Part shown: positions 24,418 to 34,093 of the stretch, piece by piece
Layout: every line of letters begins with the position of its first letter
How positions within the stretch are numbered: position 1 is the first letter of the stretch
From: Krasilnikovia cinnamomea
GTDB lineage: Bacteria; Actinomycetota; Actinomycetes; Mycobacteriales; Micromonosporaceae
Assembly (NCBI RefSeq): GCF_004217545.1
Contig: NZ_SHKY01000001.1
Span: 1,054,001 to 1,118,000, forward strand
Direction: 5' to 3'
DNA length: 64,000 nt
Program-made: the position numbers and the translations under genes
The notes under the pieces: generated by a model
The model's input: only the letters and a program-made list of their open reading frames with translations
What the model was told of the DNA's origin: nothing
The model's database searches: none

Positions 24418-25791
24418 CTACCGCGGTAGGAGGGCCTGGTGCGGCAGGAGAGCCCGCGACGGCGCGCTCGCCAGCGGAGCGATCAGTTCGGCCAGGTCGT
24501 CGCGGGTCGGGCCGTCCGGGATGGGCGGACGCCAGCCCCCGGCGTAGATCTCGCGGGCCCGTGGCTCCGCCTCGGCCAGCGACGACGGCAGCGCCCGCAT
24601 GCTCAGGTACGGCCCGACGACCCGCATGAGCCGCGGATCGGCCCGGGCGGCCGCCACGATGTGCCCCGAACCGAGCGGTCGGCTCAGGTCGACGTCCTCG
24701 CCCGCCCACATGCGTGTCTCGTCCGCGTCCACCGCGAGGTGGTCGAGGAACCAGGGCCGGATCTCCTCGGTGCACCAGGCGTCGAAGTCGCGGGTCGCGG
24801 CCTCGACGTCGCCACGGTGCCCGGCCAGCGACAGCACGATCCGGTGTGCCTGCATGAGGCTGGTGGCCATGCCGCGCCCGGCGGTCGGGTTCGTCGTGCA
24901 CACCGCGTCGCCGAGATGCACCAGGCCCGGCAGCGCCACCCGCCCGTCGGCGTCGAGCTGGCCACGGTACGTGTTGTGCAGATGCCCACCCGGCAGCACC
25001 GGGGTGATCGGCCGGGTGCGCTCCGGCGAGGTCCAGGCGTCCAGGCCCGGGATCGCCTGAACCGCCGCGTCGAACGCGGCCGTGGTGCGCAGCAGCGCCA
25101 GCGCCCGGTCGGTGCTCGGCCGGGCGATCAGCACGGAGACCGTACGGTTGTCGTGCAGGAACACCCCGGCCAGGTAGCCGCGGAACCGGATCATCAGCCC
25201 GACCGGGGCGTTGACCGGCCCGCGTTCGGCGCCGGGCAGCAGCTGGTACTGGCGCGACACGTACGCCAGGCCGCAGTCCGCCGCCGTGCCCGGCGCGCGC
25301 AGATCGTCCGCGAACCGCCCGCTGCGCCCGGTGGCGTTGACGACCAGGTCGGCGTCCAGTTCCCGGCCGTCCACTCGCACCCCGCCCGCCCGCCCCCGGC
25401 CGCGCAGCACGTCGTCGGCGTGCCCGCGGACCAGCGTGACGCCGGGTTCGGCGACCGCCGCGGCGCGCAGCACCCGCTCGAACGTCGACCGGCGGCACTG
25501 CATGCCGACCACCATCGAGGGGTGCTCGCCCTCGGCCGGCACAATGGTCAGTGCGGCACCGGCCGCCAGCAGCGCGTCGCGCACCTCGGGCAGCTCCGCC
25601 TCCAGCGCCTCCACGATCTGCTGCCGCAGGCCGTGCGGGTGGTGGAACTGCATGACGCCGCGCCGGTCCCACGAGCCGTCCGGTGCCGGTCCGGCGTCGC
25701 GGTCCACCACCGTGGCCCGGTGCCCCCGGCGAGCGAGAGCGATCGCGGTGAACAGTCCGGTCGGCCCCGCCCCGACGATGGCTGCGTGCAT
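24418..25791 (-). CDS. FAD-dependent monooxygenase-like oxidoreductase
   Basis: A 457-residue flavoprotein of the PHBH/squalene-epoxidase-like group. It starts with AAIVGAGPTGLFTAIALARRGH (in part), has a middle VVNATGRSG motif and LGDAVCTTNPTAGRGMATSLMQA (in part), the GD motif that binds FAD ribitol. The C-terminal part is helical. Conserved QFHHPHGLR near residue 50 lies at the substrate side. Substrate unknown. It is the first gene of the run that continues into two membrane proteins and the two-component pair. Confidence 0.85.
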   Translation of the reverse strand: MHAAIVGAGPTGLFTAIALARRGHRATVVDRDAGPAPDGSWDRRGVMQFHHPHGLRQQIVEALEAELPEVRDALLAAGAALTIVPAEGEHPSMVVGMQCRRSTFERVLRAAAVAEPGVTLVRGHADDVLRGRGRAGGVRVDGRELDADLVVNATGRSGRFADDLRAPGTAADCGLAYVSRQYQLLPGAERGPVNAPVGLMIRFRGYLAGVFLHDNRTVSVLIARPSTDRALALLRTTAAFDAAVQAIPGLDAWTSPERTRPITPVLPGGHLHNTYRGQLDADGRVALPGLVHLGDAVCTTNPTAGRGMATSLMQAHRIVLSLAGHRGDVEAATRDFDAWCTEEIRPWFLDHLAVDADETRMWAGEDVDLSRPLGSGHIVAAARADPRLMRVVGPYLSMRALPSSLAEAEPRAREIYAGGWRPPIPDGPTRDDLAELIAPLASAPSRALLPHQALLPR

Positions 25792-25951
25792 GTCGCCCCC
25801 TGATGTTGCGGGCAGCCTATGATCGGGCCGCCGAGCCCGTCAGTCGGGATTCCGTCAGCGCGTGCCTGGGCCGATACGCTCAGTGGACATCCTGCCCGCC
25901 CCGGCGGCACGGGCGGCCCCATCCACCCAAGATCGGTGATGTGATTACCCG

Positions 25952-26869
25952 GTGCTGCAATTGCGGATCATCGCGCCCGCCGACCGGACCGCCGCGGTCG
26001 AGGAGGTGCTGAACGGGGACCCCGGCGTCACCCACCTCGTGGTGTTGCCCGGGGCGGCCCGCGACCCGGCGAACGGTGACGTGCTCTATTGCGACGTGGT
26101 CCGGGAGGCCGCCAGCGGGGTGCTGTCCCAGCTGCGGCAGCTCCGGATCGACCAGGACGGCTCGATCATGCTGGAGCGGGTGGACACGATGCTGTCCGCC
26201 GCCGCGGACCGGGCGGCGCGCCAGGTGCCGGGCCACGGCGCGGACGCGGTCGTCTGGGAGGAGATCGAGCACGCCACGGGCGAGGAGTGCAAGCTGTCGG
26301 GGGCGTACCTGACGTTCATGATCGTGGCGACCGCGATCGCGGGCATCGGTGTGCTGCTCGACCAGCCCATCCTCATCGTCGGGGCGATGGTGGTCGGCCC
26401 GGAGTTCGGGCCGCTGGCCGCGCTGTGCGTCGGCATCGTGCGGTTCCGGCGCCGGCTGATCAGCCGCGCTCTGACGGCCCTGCTCGTGGGGTTCCCGGTC
26501 GGCATGCTGGGCACGGTGCTGAGCACGTGGGCGCTGGACTGGATGGACTTGGTGAGCAAGGACATGCTGCTCGGTGAGCGCCCACTGACCGCCTTCATCT
26601 GGCAGCCGGACGCGCTGAGCTGGGTGGTCGGCATGCTGGCCGGGGTCGCCGGGATGCTGTCGCTGACGTCGGCCAAGGCGGGCGCGCTCGTCGGGGTGCT
26701 GATCTCGGTGACCACCGTCCCGGCGGCGGCCAACGCGGCCGTGGCACTCGCGTACGGGGTGATGAACGAGGCCGCCGGATCGGCGCTGCAACTGGTCATC
26801 AACCTCGCCGCGATCGCGGTCGCGGGCGTGCTCACCCTCATCGTGCAGCGCCTGGCTTGGCGCAGCTGA
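25952..26869 (+). CDS. DUF389-family membrane protein
   Basis: A 305-residue protein. A soluble N-terminal part (about 1-110) is followed by six or seven membrane helices. MIVATAIAGIGVLLDQPILIVGAMVVGPEFGPLAALCVGIV and LTSAKAGALVGVLISVTTVPAAANAAVALAYG (both in part) match DUF389/TIGR00341 proteins, whose function is unknown. GTG start about 60 bp after a locally AT-richer promoter-like stretch. It stands alone, divergent from the FAD monooxygenase. Confidence 0.85.
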   Translation: MLQLRIIAPADRTAAVEEVLNGDPGVTHLVVLPGAARDPANGDVLYCDVVREAASGVLSQLRQLRIDQDGSIMLERVDTMLSAAADRAARQVPGHGADAVVWEEIEHATGEECKLSGAYLTFMIVATAIAGIGVLLDQPILIVGAMVVGPEFGPLAALCVGIVRFRRRLISRALTALLVGFPVGMLGTVLSTWALDWMDLVSKDMLLGERPLTAFIWQPDALSWVVGMLAGVAGMLSLTSAKAGALVGVLISVTTVPAAANAAVALAYGVMNEAAGSALQLVINLAAIAVAGVLTLIVQRLAWRS

Positions 26870-26929
26870 GCCCGGGGCGCAAAGGACCTTGACGAATTCC
26901 GGTCAGCTTCGAACCTGAACTCTTCAGGT

Positions 26930-27859
26930 TCACTGGCGGAGATCGGGGACCACGGTGACGCGCCCGCGCAGCCGGCGCAGCATGCGGGCGTCGGAGAAGC
27001 CGACCGCACGAGCGGCGGCCTCCACGGTGGCGCCCTGGGAGATCAGGTGCTCGGCGCGTTCCACCCGCAGCAGTTGCTGGTAGCGCAGCGGGGTCTGCCC
27101 GATGGCCGCCGTGAACAGCCGGGTCACGGTGCGCTCGCTGACCCCTGCCGTGGCGGCCAGGTCGGCCAGGGTCAGGGTCTCGGTGAACTGGGCGTCGATC
27201 CGGTCCTGCACCCGGTGCACCGCGTCACTGAGGTGGCCCCGGTGCCGCAGCATCGCGCTGGCCTGCTGGGCCTCGCCGTTGCGGCGCGCGTACACCACCA
27301 TCTGCCGGGCCACCCGGGCGGCGGTGGCCGGACCGTGGCGGACCGCGACGAGGTGCAGCGCGAGGTCGATGCCGCTGGCGATGCCGGCCGAGGTGACCAC
27401 CCGGCCGTCCTCGACGTAGAGCACGTCGCGGACCACCTGCGCCCTCGGGTAGCGCCGGGCCAGTTCGTCCTGCACGTCGTGGTGCGTGGTGCAGCGGCGC
27501 CCGTCGAGCAGTCCGGCCCGCCCCAGCGCGTCGGCGCCCGCGCAGACGCTGGCCACCATCCCGCCGGCCGCGTGGTGCGCGGCGATGCGGCTCAGGGTCG
27601 GGCGGCCGAACCGGCCCGAGCGGGCCAGGGTGGGCGCCCGCCAGCCCGGCACCACGACCAGGTCGTCGCGGGTGAGCGGGGGCCAGTCCAGGGTGGCCTG
27701 CAGGTTCAGCCCCTGCGCGCTGCTGACCTGCGGGGTGTCGGCCACGTACGCCAGGTCGTACCGGTGGCCCTGGTCGGTGGCCGTGCCGAACACCTGGGCG
27801 GGCCCGGCCAGGTCGAGCAGGTGCACCCGGGGCGCCAGCACGAACACCACCCGGCTCAC
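26930..27859 (-). CDS. GlxA-family regulator (DJ-1/PfpI domain + AraC helix-turn-helix)
   Basis: A 309-residue regulator. The N-terminal about 170 residues are a DJ-1/PfpI-like amidotransferase fold (VVFVLAPRVHLLDLAGPAQVF ... GGMVASVCAGADALGRAGLL, in part) with the nucleophile-elbow Cys in SVCAGAD. The C-terminal AraC domain has LTLADLAATAGVSERTVTRLF. The GTG at 27859 gives the usual family start (V-S-R-V-V-F-V-L); a TTG seven codons earlier is possible. It follows the isochorismatase-fold gene by 7 bp, so both are one operon; such regulators often control adjacent amide or amine catabolism. Confidence 0.85.
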   Translation of the reverse strand: MSRVVFVLAPRVHLLDLAGPAQVFGTATDQGHRYDLAYVADTPQVSSAQGLNLQATLDWPPLTRDDLVVVPGWRAPTLARSGRFGRPTLSRIAAHHAAGGMVASVCAGADALGRAGLLDGRRCTTHHDVQDELARRYPRAQVVRDVLYVEDGRVVTSAGIASGIDLALHLVAVRHGPATAARVARQMVVYARRNGEAQQASAMLRHRGHLSDAVHRVQDRIDAQFTETLTLADLAATAGVSERTVTRLFTAAIGQTPLRYQQLLRVERAEHLISQGATVEAAARAVGFSDARMLRRLRGRVTVVPDLRQ

Positions 27860-27866
27860 GATCCGG

Positions 27867-28463
27867 TCACCGGCCCACAATGGCGCCGGTCAGCTCGTCG
27901 ACCGTCCGGATCGTGGCGAACCGGCCGGCCAGCGCGTACTCGGTGCGCGCGACGATGTCCACGGCGCGCAGCGTACGCGGGTCCGCCAGCAGGTCCGCCA
28001 CGCTGCGTCCGGCCGGGGCGTCGCGGTGCGGGATCGGGAAGGTGGCGGTGGCGTCGGTGACGAACGTGACCGCGTACCCTAGGTCGGCGCCGACCCGGGC
28101 GGTGGTCTCGCAGCACTGCTCCGTCTGGATGCCGCAGATCACGAGGTCGCGGATGCCGCGCGCGGTAAGGTGCTGGGCGAGGTTCGTGGTGGTGAACGCG
28201 TTGCGCGAGGTCTTGGTGAGTACCGGTTCCCCGGCGGCCGGGCGCAGCGGTTCGATGAGGCGGACCAGGCCACTGTCCGGGTCGAACTCCCCACCGGTGC
28301 CGGGTTCGGCGTGCAGCACCCAGACGACCAGGTCGGCCGCGGCGCGGGCGGCGTCGACGAGGCGCTGCACCCGGGTGACCAGGGCGGGGTTGGAGACGGC
28401 CTGCCACAGCGGGCGGGCCCGGAACGATTCCTGGACGTCGATGACGAGCAGCGCGGAGGTCAT
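27867..28463 (-). CDS. Isochorismatase-fold cysteine hydrolase
   Basis: A 198-residue hydrolase. Triad D9 (VIDVQESF), K84 (LTKTSRNAF) and C117 (GIQTEQCC) with the following Cys118 is complete. The family includes nicotinamidases, carbamoylsarcosine amidases and isochorismatases. The metal-binding residues of nicotinamidase are not evident, so an amidase of other small amides is likelier. It sits directly before the GlxA-type regulator. Confidence 0.85.
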   Translation of the reverse strand: MTSALLVIDVQESFRARPLWQAVSNPALVTRVQRLVDAARAAADLVVWVLHAEPGTGGEFDPDSGLVRLIEPLRPAAGEPVLTKTSRNAFTTTNLAQHLTARGIRDLVICGIQTEQCCETTARVGADLGYAVTFVTDATATFPIPHRDAPAGRSVADLLADPRTLRAVDIVARTEYALAGRFATIRTVDELTGAIVGR

Positions 28464-28531
28464 GACTTCATCCTGAGCCGGGTTCGGTCCCGCCGGAAGG
28501 CCGGATCACGTCCGGCACCGGAACGATCCGG

Positions 28532-29053
28532 TCACCGGGGGCGCACCGGCGGCACGGACGCCTCGCCCGGCTCGGGCGGCGGGCTCGGTTCGATGCCCAG
28601 TTCCTCGCGGACGGCCACCTCGAACTCGTGCATCAGCAGCGGTACGTGTCCGAGCAGCTCCAGAAACGGCCGGTCGGTGGCCGTACCGGGTGCGGGGCAC
28701 CGGTTGTGCAGCTGCTCCAGCACCAGATGTACGGCGAGAGCGGCGCTGCGGGTCGGCGCCGAGGCGATCAGCCGGACCCGCATGAGCGCCGGACCGACCT
28801 CGTCGAAGTAGCGGGCGGGATCCGGCTCGGTGACCCCGGCGGTGTATCCGGCCCGCAGCCGGTGCACCACGCGCTCGTAGGCCGCCATCAGCGCGACGTA
28901 CGCGTCCCTGCGCTCGGTGTACCAGCGGTGGCCCTTGCCGGAACGGGTGCGCGGACGGCGGTCGCGGGCTGTCACAAGCAGCGTCACCCCGGCGCCGGCC
29001 AGGGCGAATACGGCAGCGATGAGGGGCAGCCCCCACCACGGGATCTCAGCCAC
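28532..29053 (-). CDS. Membrane-anchored protein of unknown function
   Basis: A 173-residue protein with one N-terminal membrane helix (about 6-27, LPLIAAVFALAGAGVTLLVT) and a cytoplasmic helical domain rich in Arg/Glu (RWYTERRDAYVALMAAYERVVHRLRAGY, in part) ending in a Pro-rich tail. No family is recognised; similar single-helix proteins with an about 130-residue helical bundle are common in actinobacteria. GTG start 26 bp after the GGDEF-EAL stop, so probably co-transcribed with it. Confidence 0.6.
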   Translation of the reverse strand: MAEIPWWGLPLIAAVFALAGAGVTLLVTARDRRPRTRSGKGHRWYTERRDAYVALMAAYERVVHRLRAGYTAGVTEPDPARYFDEVGPALMRVRLIASAPTRSAALAVHLVLEQLHNRCPAPGTATDRPFLELLGHVPLLMHEFEVAVREELGIEPSPPPEPGEASVPPVRPR

Positions 29054-29079
29054 CCGACAACGGTAGCGAGGGTGCGGGG

Positions 29080-31410
29080 TCAGACCGTCGCGGGTGGGCG
29101 GATCCAGTCGTCCAGGTCGGTGGCCACCTTCGCGGCGCCGTAGTACCAGCCCTGCGCCAGGTCGCAGCCCTGGGCCCGGAGCCAGTCGCGCTGCACCTCG
29201 GTCTCGACGCCCTCGGCGACCACCCGCAGGTTCATCGCCCCCGTCATGGCCAGCACGGCCCGCACGATCGGCTCGTTGGCACCGCTCTCGCCGACCTCGG
29301 AGACGAACGAGCGGTCCAGCTTGACGATGCCGACCGGCAGCCGGTTGAGGTAGCTCAGCGACGAGTACCCGGTGCCGAAGTCGTCGATGCAGAGCACGAC
29401 GCCGAGCTCGCGCAGCGCGTGCAGCGTGGCCAGCGCGGTGTTCAGATCCTCCATGACGCCGGACTCGGTGATCTCCAGCCAGAGCGCCTGCGGCGGCAGG
29501 CCGGTTTCGGCCAGCACGTCGCGTACGACGTCGACGAGCGCGCCGTCGCGTAGCTGGCGCACGGAGACGTTGACCGAGACGTGCAGTTCGCGGGCGCCGC
29601 CGGGCCGCTCGGCGATCCAGCGGGTCAGCTGGTTGGCCGACTCGCGCAGCAGCCAGGCGCCGGCCTCGACGATGAGACCGGTCTCCTCGGCGATGGGGAT
29701 GAACTGCATCGGTGACACCGCGCCGAGCACCGGGTGCCGCCACCGCATGAGCGCCTCGAACCCTTCCAGCTCCCCGGTGCCGAGGTCCACGATGGGCTGG
29801 AAGTGCACCGACAGCTCGTCGCGTTCCAGGGCGCCACGCAGCGCCTGTTCGAGGTTCATCCGGTCGCGCACCTCGTCGCGCAGCGACGTGTCGAACATGG
29901 CGAAGGCGTTGCGACCGGAGCCCTTGGCCTTGTACATGGCGGTGTCGGCGTCGCGGATCAGTTCCAGGGCGTGCGCCCCGCCGAGCGACTTGGCCACGCC
30001 GATGGAGGCGGAGATGACCACCTCGCCGACGCTGAGCCGGAACGGTCGCACGAACTCGCCGAGCACCCGCTCGGCCAGCGACTCCGCGTACCGGGAGTGC
30101 GAGGGGGTGGCCAGGGCGATGACGAACTCGTCCCCGCCGATCCGGCACACCAGGTCGTCCTCGCGTACCTGGGTGCCGAGGCGGCCCGCGACCGCGCAGA
30201 GCAGCTCGTCGCCGATCTGGTGTCCCCAGTGGTCGTTGACCATCTTGAACCGGTCGAGGTCGATGAAGAGCAGGCTGATCTCCAGCTGCTCGGCGACCGC
30301 CCGGTCGCCCCAGGTGGCGATGGTCTCGGCCAGCAGTTCGCGGTTGGGCAGGTCGGTCAGCGCGTCGTGGGTGGCGCGGCGGCGGATGGACTGCTCGGCG
30401 CGGGCCTGGGAGTTGTTGGCCCGGACGACCCGGGCCAGGACGCCGATGACAAGCAGGGCGCAGAGCACGGACCGGACGGCGGCGTCGACCACGCCGCGCG
30501 GCGGCTCCAGCGTGGTGATCACCGTGGGCACGACGACCACGAGCGCGATCAGGACCGTACGGACCTTGCTCAGGTCCTGGGCGATGATCTGCTGTGGCTG
30601 GGTCAGCGTCCGCATGGACGGGTGCAGCGCCGACGCCCCGACCAGCAGGAACACGGCGACGAAGAGGGTCTCCACGGTGTGCTGGGAGAGGTCCAGGATC
30701 TGTCCGTCACGCAGGGTGAACAGGAAGTCACCGGCGAACATCGCGGTGGACCCGCCGATGAGCAACCACAGCGCGGGCTGGCGGGCGCCGCCGGCCAGGG
30801 TGAGCTGGGCGACCAGCACGAGCAGGACCACGTCGATGACGGGGAAGCAGGAGTTCGCCAGCCGCAGGACGTTGACGCCGTCGTGGCCGAGCTGCGGGGC
30901 GATGACGTACGTCCAGGTCATGAACGCGGTCGCGAGCCCGACGAGCAGGGCGTCCACCCGCGCGGGGGCGTCCTCGGTGGCGCGGCGGCGGCGCAGCATG
31001 CCCGCGAAGCCGTACCCCATGATCAGGTAGGCCGGAAGCACGAACGCGTCGGGGATCAGGACCATCGGTCCGGGCGGGGTGGCGGCGGCGCCGGGCACGA
31101 CGGCGCGCAGCACGATGGCCACCAGGAACAGCCACGCGGCCACCAGCAGGCAGCGCCACGGGCCGCGCTGCTCGGGGGCGGCGTTGCGGCGCATTCCGTA
31201 CGTCAGTGCCCAGAGGCCACCCGCGAGAGCGAGCAGCGTGAACGGGGCGCGCAGCACTGCCGGGCCCCAGGCGACCAGCGCGAGCACGCCGACGCTGGCG
31301 GCCACGAAGGCCCACGCCAGCGTGGTGACCCGGCGCTGGGGCGCTGGCCGGAACCCGCCGGAGGGGGGTTGGCCACCGGCCTGCTCAGGGCGCACAGACA
31401 GAGAGAGCAC
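29080..31410 (-). CDS. Membrane GGDEF-EAL protein (c-di-GMP synthesis/hydrolysis)
   Basis: A 776-residue protein. About ten membrane helices fill residues 25-330. The GGDEF domain (ALTDLPNRE ... DLDRFKMVNDHWGHQIGD) has an intact GGDEF loop, and the EAL domain has EALMRW, VNVS, ITES, IDDFGTGYSSL, KLDRSFV and EGVE, so both activities could be present. The architecture resembles Streptomyces RmdA/RmdB-like membrane dual enzymes but lacks an obvious PAS domain. GTG start; divergent from the PGRP amidase gene across a 170-bp AT-richer region. Confidence 0.92.
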   Translation of the reverse strand: MLSLSVRPEQAGGQPPSGGFRPAPQRRVTTLAWAFVAASVGVLALVAWGPAVLRAPFTLLALAGGLWALTYGMRRNAAPEQRGPWRCLLVAAWLFLVAIVLRAVVPGAAATPPGPMVLIPDAFVLPAYLIMGYGFAGMLRRRRATEDAPARVDALLVGLATAFMTWTYVIAPQLGHDGVNVLRLANSCFPVIDVVLLVLVAQLTLAGGARQPALWLLIGGSTAMFAGDFLFTLRDGQILDLSQHTVETLFVAVFLLVGASALHPSMRTLTQPQQIIAQDLSKVRTVLIALVVVVPTVITTLEPPRGVVDAAVRSVLCALLVIGVLARVVRANNSQARAEQSIRRRATHDALTDLPNRELLAETIATWGDRAVAEQLEISLLFIDLDRFKMVNDHWGHQIGDELLCAVAGRLGTQVREDDLVCRIGGDEFVIALATPSHSRYAESLAERVLGEFVRPFRLSVGEVVISASIGVAKSLGGAHALELIRDADTAMYKAKGSGRNAFAMFDTSLRDEVRDRMNLEQALRGALERDELSVHFQPIVDLGTGELEGFEALMRWRHPVLGAVSPMQFIPIAEETGLIVEAGAWLLRESANQLTRWIAERPGGARELHVSVNVSVRQLRDGALVDVVRDVLAETGLPPQALWLEITESGVMEDLNTALATLHALRELGVVLCIDDFGTGYSSLSYLNRLPVGIVKLDRSFVSEVGESGANEPIVRAVLAMTGAMNLRVVAEGVETEVQRDWLRAQGCDLAQGWYYGAAKVATDLDDWIRPPATV

Positions 31411-31580
31411 GCCTGTCCATCGGCTCGCGGACGGCCATTATTACGAATTGTGCAGGCGCGCAACCGAATCCGGGCAAATCTCCCCTCCCAGGAGGTGATC
31501 GCGGTCACCCGACCCGGCAACGTCGGACATAACCGAGTTGCTCGATTCATCCTGTATCGGTACCTGCCGACAGGAGATCC

Positions 31581-33764
31581 GTGGACGTGACTCGGACCAG
31601 CAACCGGATCGTCGCCGCCGTGACCGGCGCGGCGGTGGCCATCACCGGCACCGTGACCGGAACCGCCGCACCCGCCCCGCCCGCATACGCGGCGCCCGCC
31701 GCGGAACCGGCGTTGCAGACGCTGGCGCTGCCGACAACATCCGGCGCCACGCCCGCCGGGACGTCGTTCGCCGCGCCGGGCACCGCCCGCGCCGGGGGGA
31801 CCGGGCTCGCGGTCGCGCCGCGGGTCACGAAGCCGTTCAGCCTGCTCGGGGCGACCTGGACCGATCCGCAGGCCCGGCTCGGCGGCACCGTGCAGGTCCG
31901 TACCCGGGCCGCGGCCGACGGCCGGTGGAGCGCCTGGCGCACCCTCGAATCGGACGGCACCAGCCCGGCCGCGCCGGGCAGCGCCGACGCCGGCGGGCGC
32001 GGCAGCACCGATCCCGTCTGGGTGGGCGACTCCGACGCGGTCGAGGCCCGCGTCGCGACCGGCGACGGGACCCGGCCCCTGCCCGCAGGCCTGCGCCTGG
32101 ACCTGATCAACCCCGACGCCGACCTGCCCGCGCCGGTCGCGGGCACCCCCTCCCCCGGCCCGGCCGCCTCGGCCTCCGCCTCGGGCGCCTCGGATTCCGC
32201 CGCGCAGGTCGGCGGTGGCTCGGTCGCCGGTACCGGCCGGGCGGCCGTGGGAACCGCCGTCGCCGTGCCGCCGCGGCCCGCGCCCGCCGTTGTCAGCCGC
32301 GCCGGCTGGCGCGCGAACGAGGCCATGGTCGCCGACCCCCCGGAATACACGACCGACGTGCAGGTGCTGTTCGTGCACCACACAGCGACCAGCAACGACT
32401 ACTCGTGCGCGGACTCGGCACGGATCGTGCGCGGCATCCAGGCGTACCACGTCCGCAGCAACGGCTGGAACGACATCGGCTACAACTTCCTGGTCGACAA
32501 GTGCGGCACCCTGTTCGAGGGGCGCGGGGGCGGGGTGGACCAGCCCGTGCTCGGCGCGCACACCCTCGGCTTCAACTCGCACAGTGCGGCCATCGCGGTC
32601 ATCGGCGACTACACCGGCCGCGCCGTCTCCACGAAGGTGCGCTGGGTGATCGCGCAGGTCGCCGCGTACAAAATCGGCATGTACGGCCATCTGGCCACCG
32701 AGCGGACCGCGCTCGTGTCGTCGGGCGGCGAGCGCTTCCCCGCCGGCACCCGGGTCACGTTCAACCGCGTCTCCGGGCACCGCGACGCCGGCAGGACGGC
32801 CTGCCCCGGCAACGCCCTGTACGGGCAGCTCGGCACGATCCGCGGCCTGGCGGGCGGCGCCCCCGCCGGTTTCAAGATGGCCCGGATGACCGGCGCCACG
32901 CAGGTCGGCGCCGCGTTCTACGCCCGTGGCCCGGTCCGGCCGCTGTGGACCACCACCACCCCCACCGCGCTGCTCAACCGCTTCGACGTCATCGTCGACG
33001 GCGCCGTGGTCGCCTCCGCGCCCCGGGCGCACCGCACCACGCTGCTCAATCTGAATCCGGGCCGGCACGTGGTCACCGTGCGTGCCTACCACCTGTCCGG
33101 CCGCGCGGTGAGCCAGACCCGCGCGCTGGTCGTCGACCGCACCGCACCGACGTACACGTCCGGCCCGGCGGTATGGCTGCGCGGCGGGTCGCTGGACGGC
33201 TCGGTGCCGATCTACCTGCGCTGGACGGCGACCGACCCGGGCGGGCTGCGCTCCGTGACCCTGACCAGGCCGAGCGTCGTCGCCCTGGGCACCACCGCGC
33301 GCGCCTGGGCGGGCACCGCGACGCCGGGCCGGCCGACGACCTGGTCGATCCGGGCGGCCGACCGGGCCGGCAACACCCGCACGGCGACGGTGACCCGTAC
33401 GCCACTGCTACTCACCGAGCGCACCACAGCGCGTACCGGGCGCTGGGCGAACGTCACGGGCCGGGGGTATTTCGGCGGCAGCGCGCTGCGCAGCATCACC
33501 GCCGGGTCGAGCATGACGTGGACGTTCACCGGCTCGTCCGCGTCGCTGGCCGCCAGCCGGACCCCCACCTCCGGCCGGTTGAAGGTCTACGTGGACGGCC
33601 GGTACTCCGGCGTCGTCGACCTGCGCTCCCGCACGACGAGCCACCGGATGGCGGTCTGGGCCCGCTCGTGGCCGGCCAGCGCGACCCATACCGTACGGGT
33701 GGTGGTCCAGGGCACGACCGGGCGACCGGGCGTGGCCCTGGACGGGCTGGTCCTGCTGCGCTGA
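31581..33764 (+). CDS. Secreted PGRP-type N-acetylmuramoyl-L-alanine amidase
   Basis: A 727-residue cell-wall hydrolase. Signal peptide about 1-35, an about 200-residue Ala/Gly-rich region with a beta-rich module (FSLLGATWTDPQARLGGTVQVRTR), then the amidase_2/PGRP domain at about 236-425 (SRAGWRANE). The zinc ligands H266/H267 (VHHT), H400 (SGHRD) and C408 (ACPG) are present, so it should cleave peptidoglycan stems. The C-terminal 300 residues are Ig-like beta modules that may bind the wall. GTG start with AGGAG 5 nt upstream. A small GTGCCG/CGGCAC hairpin at 33780-33794 lies after the stop. Confidence 0.88.
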   Translation: MDVTRTSNRIVAAVTGAAVAITGTVTGTAAPAPPAYAAPAAEPALQTLALPTTSGATPAGTSFAAPGTARAGGTGLAVAPRVTKPFSLLGATWTDPQARLGGTVQVRTRAAADGRWSAWRTLESDGTSPAAPGSADAGGRGSTDPVWVGDSDAVEARVATGDGTRPLPAGLRLDLINPDADLPAPVAGTPSPGPAASASASGASDSAAQVGGGSVAGTGRAAVGTAVAVPPRPAPAVVSRAGWRANEAMVADPPEYTTDVQVLFVHHTATSNDYSCADSARIVRGIQAYHVRSNGWNDIGYNFLVDKCGTLFEGRGGGVDQPVLGAHTLGFNSHSAAIAVIGDYTGRAVSTKVRWVIAQVAAYKIGMYGHLATERTALVSSGGERFPAGTRVTFNRVSGHRDAGRTACPGNALYGQLGTIRGLAGGAPAGFKMARMTGATQVGAAFYARGPVRPLWTTTTPTALLNRFDVIVDGAVVASAPRAHRTTLLNLNPGRHVVTVRAYHLSGRAVSQTRALVVDRTAPTYTSGPAVWLRGGSLDGSVPIYLRWTATDPGGLRSVTLTRPSVVALGTTARAWAGTATPGRPTTWSIRAADRAGNTRTATVTRTPLLLTERTTARTGRWANVTGRGYFGGSALRSITAGSSMTWTFTGSSASLAASRTPTSGRLKVYVDGRYSGVVDLRSRTTSHRMAVWARSWPASATHTVRVVVQGTTGRPGVALDGLVLLR

Positions 33765-33814
33765 TCTTCGCCCGGCGTGGTGCCGTCCCGGCACGTTTCG
33801 TGGGCGGCGCCGGG

Positions 33815-34093
33815 TCAGCGGGCGCCCGGCGGGTCCCCGGCGAGCTGGCGGTCGAGCACCGCGCGCAACGCCCGCATGGCGAAATACAGCCGGGACTTGA
33901 CCGTCTCCACCGGTACGCCCCGGGCGGCGGCCGCCTCCTCCAGCGAGTCGCCGCGGTAGAACAGCTCCACGAGCACGTCGCGGTGCGTGGCGGAGAGTTC
34001 GTCCAGCGCCCGCAGCACCGTGGTGCCGGGCGGCGCCGACGCCGCGCCGAGCCGGGGGCGCCCGTTCCGCGACTGCCGGGCGTGGCGGCCCAT
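33815..34093 (-). pseudogene. Sigma factor reduced to region 4 (truncated ECF type)
   Basis: About 92 residues. ALDELSATHRDVLVELFYRGDSLEEAAAARGVPVETVKSRLYFAMRALRAVL (in part) is a typical sigma-70 region 4 helix-turn-helix of ECF sigma factors that usually pair with zinc anti-sigma factors. Region 2, needed for core binding and -10 recognition, is missing, and nothing like it is found upstream in any frame. The ATG at 34093 has GAGCGAGG upstream, so the fragment could be expressed. It may be a decayed ECF gene or a domesticated DNA-binding fragment. Confidence 0.6.
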
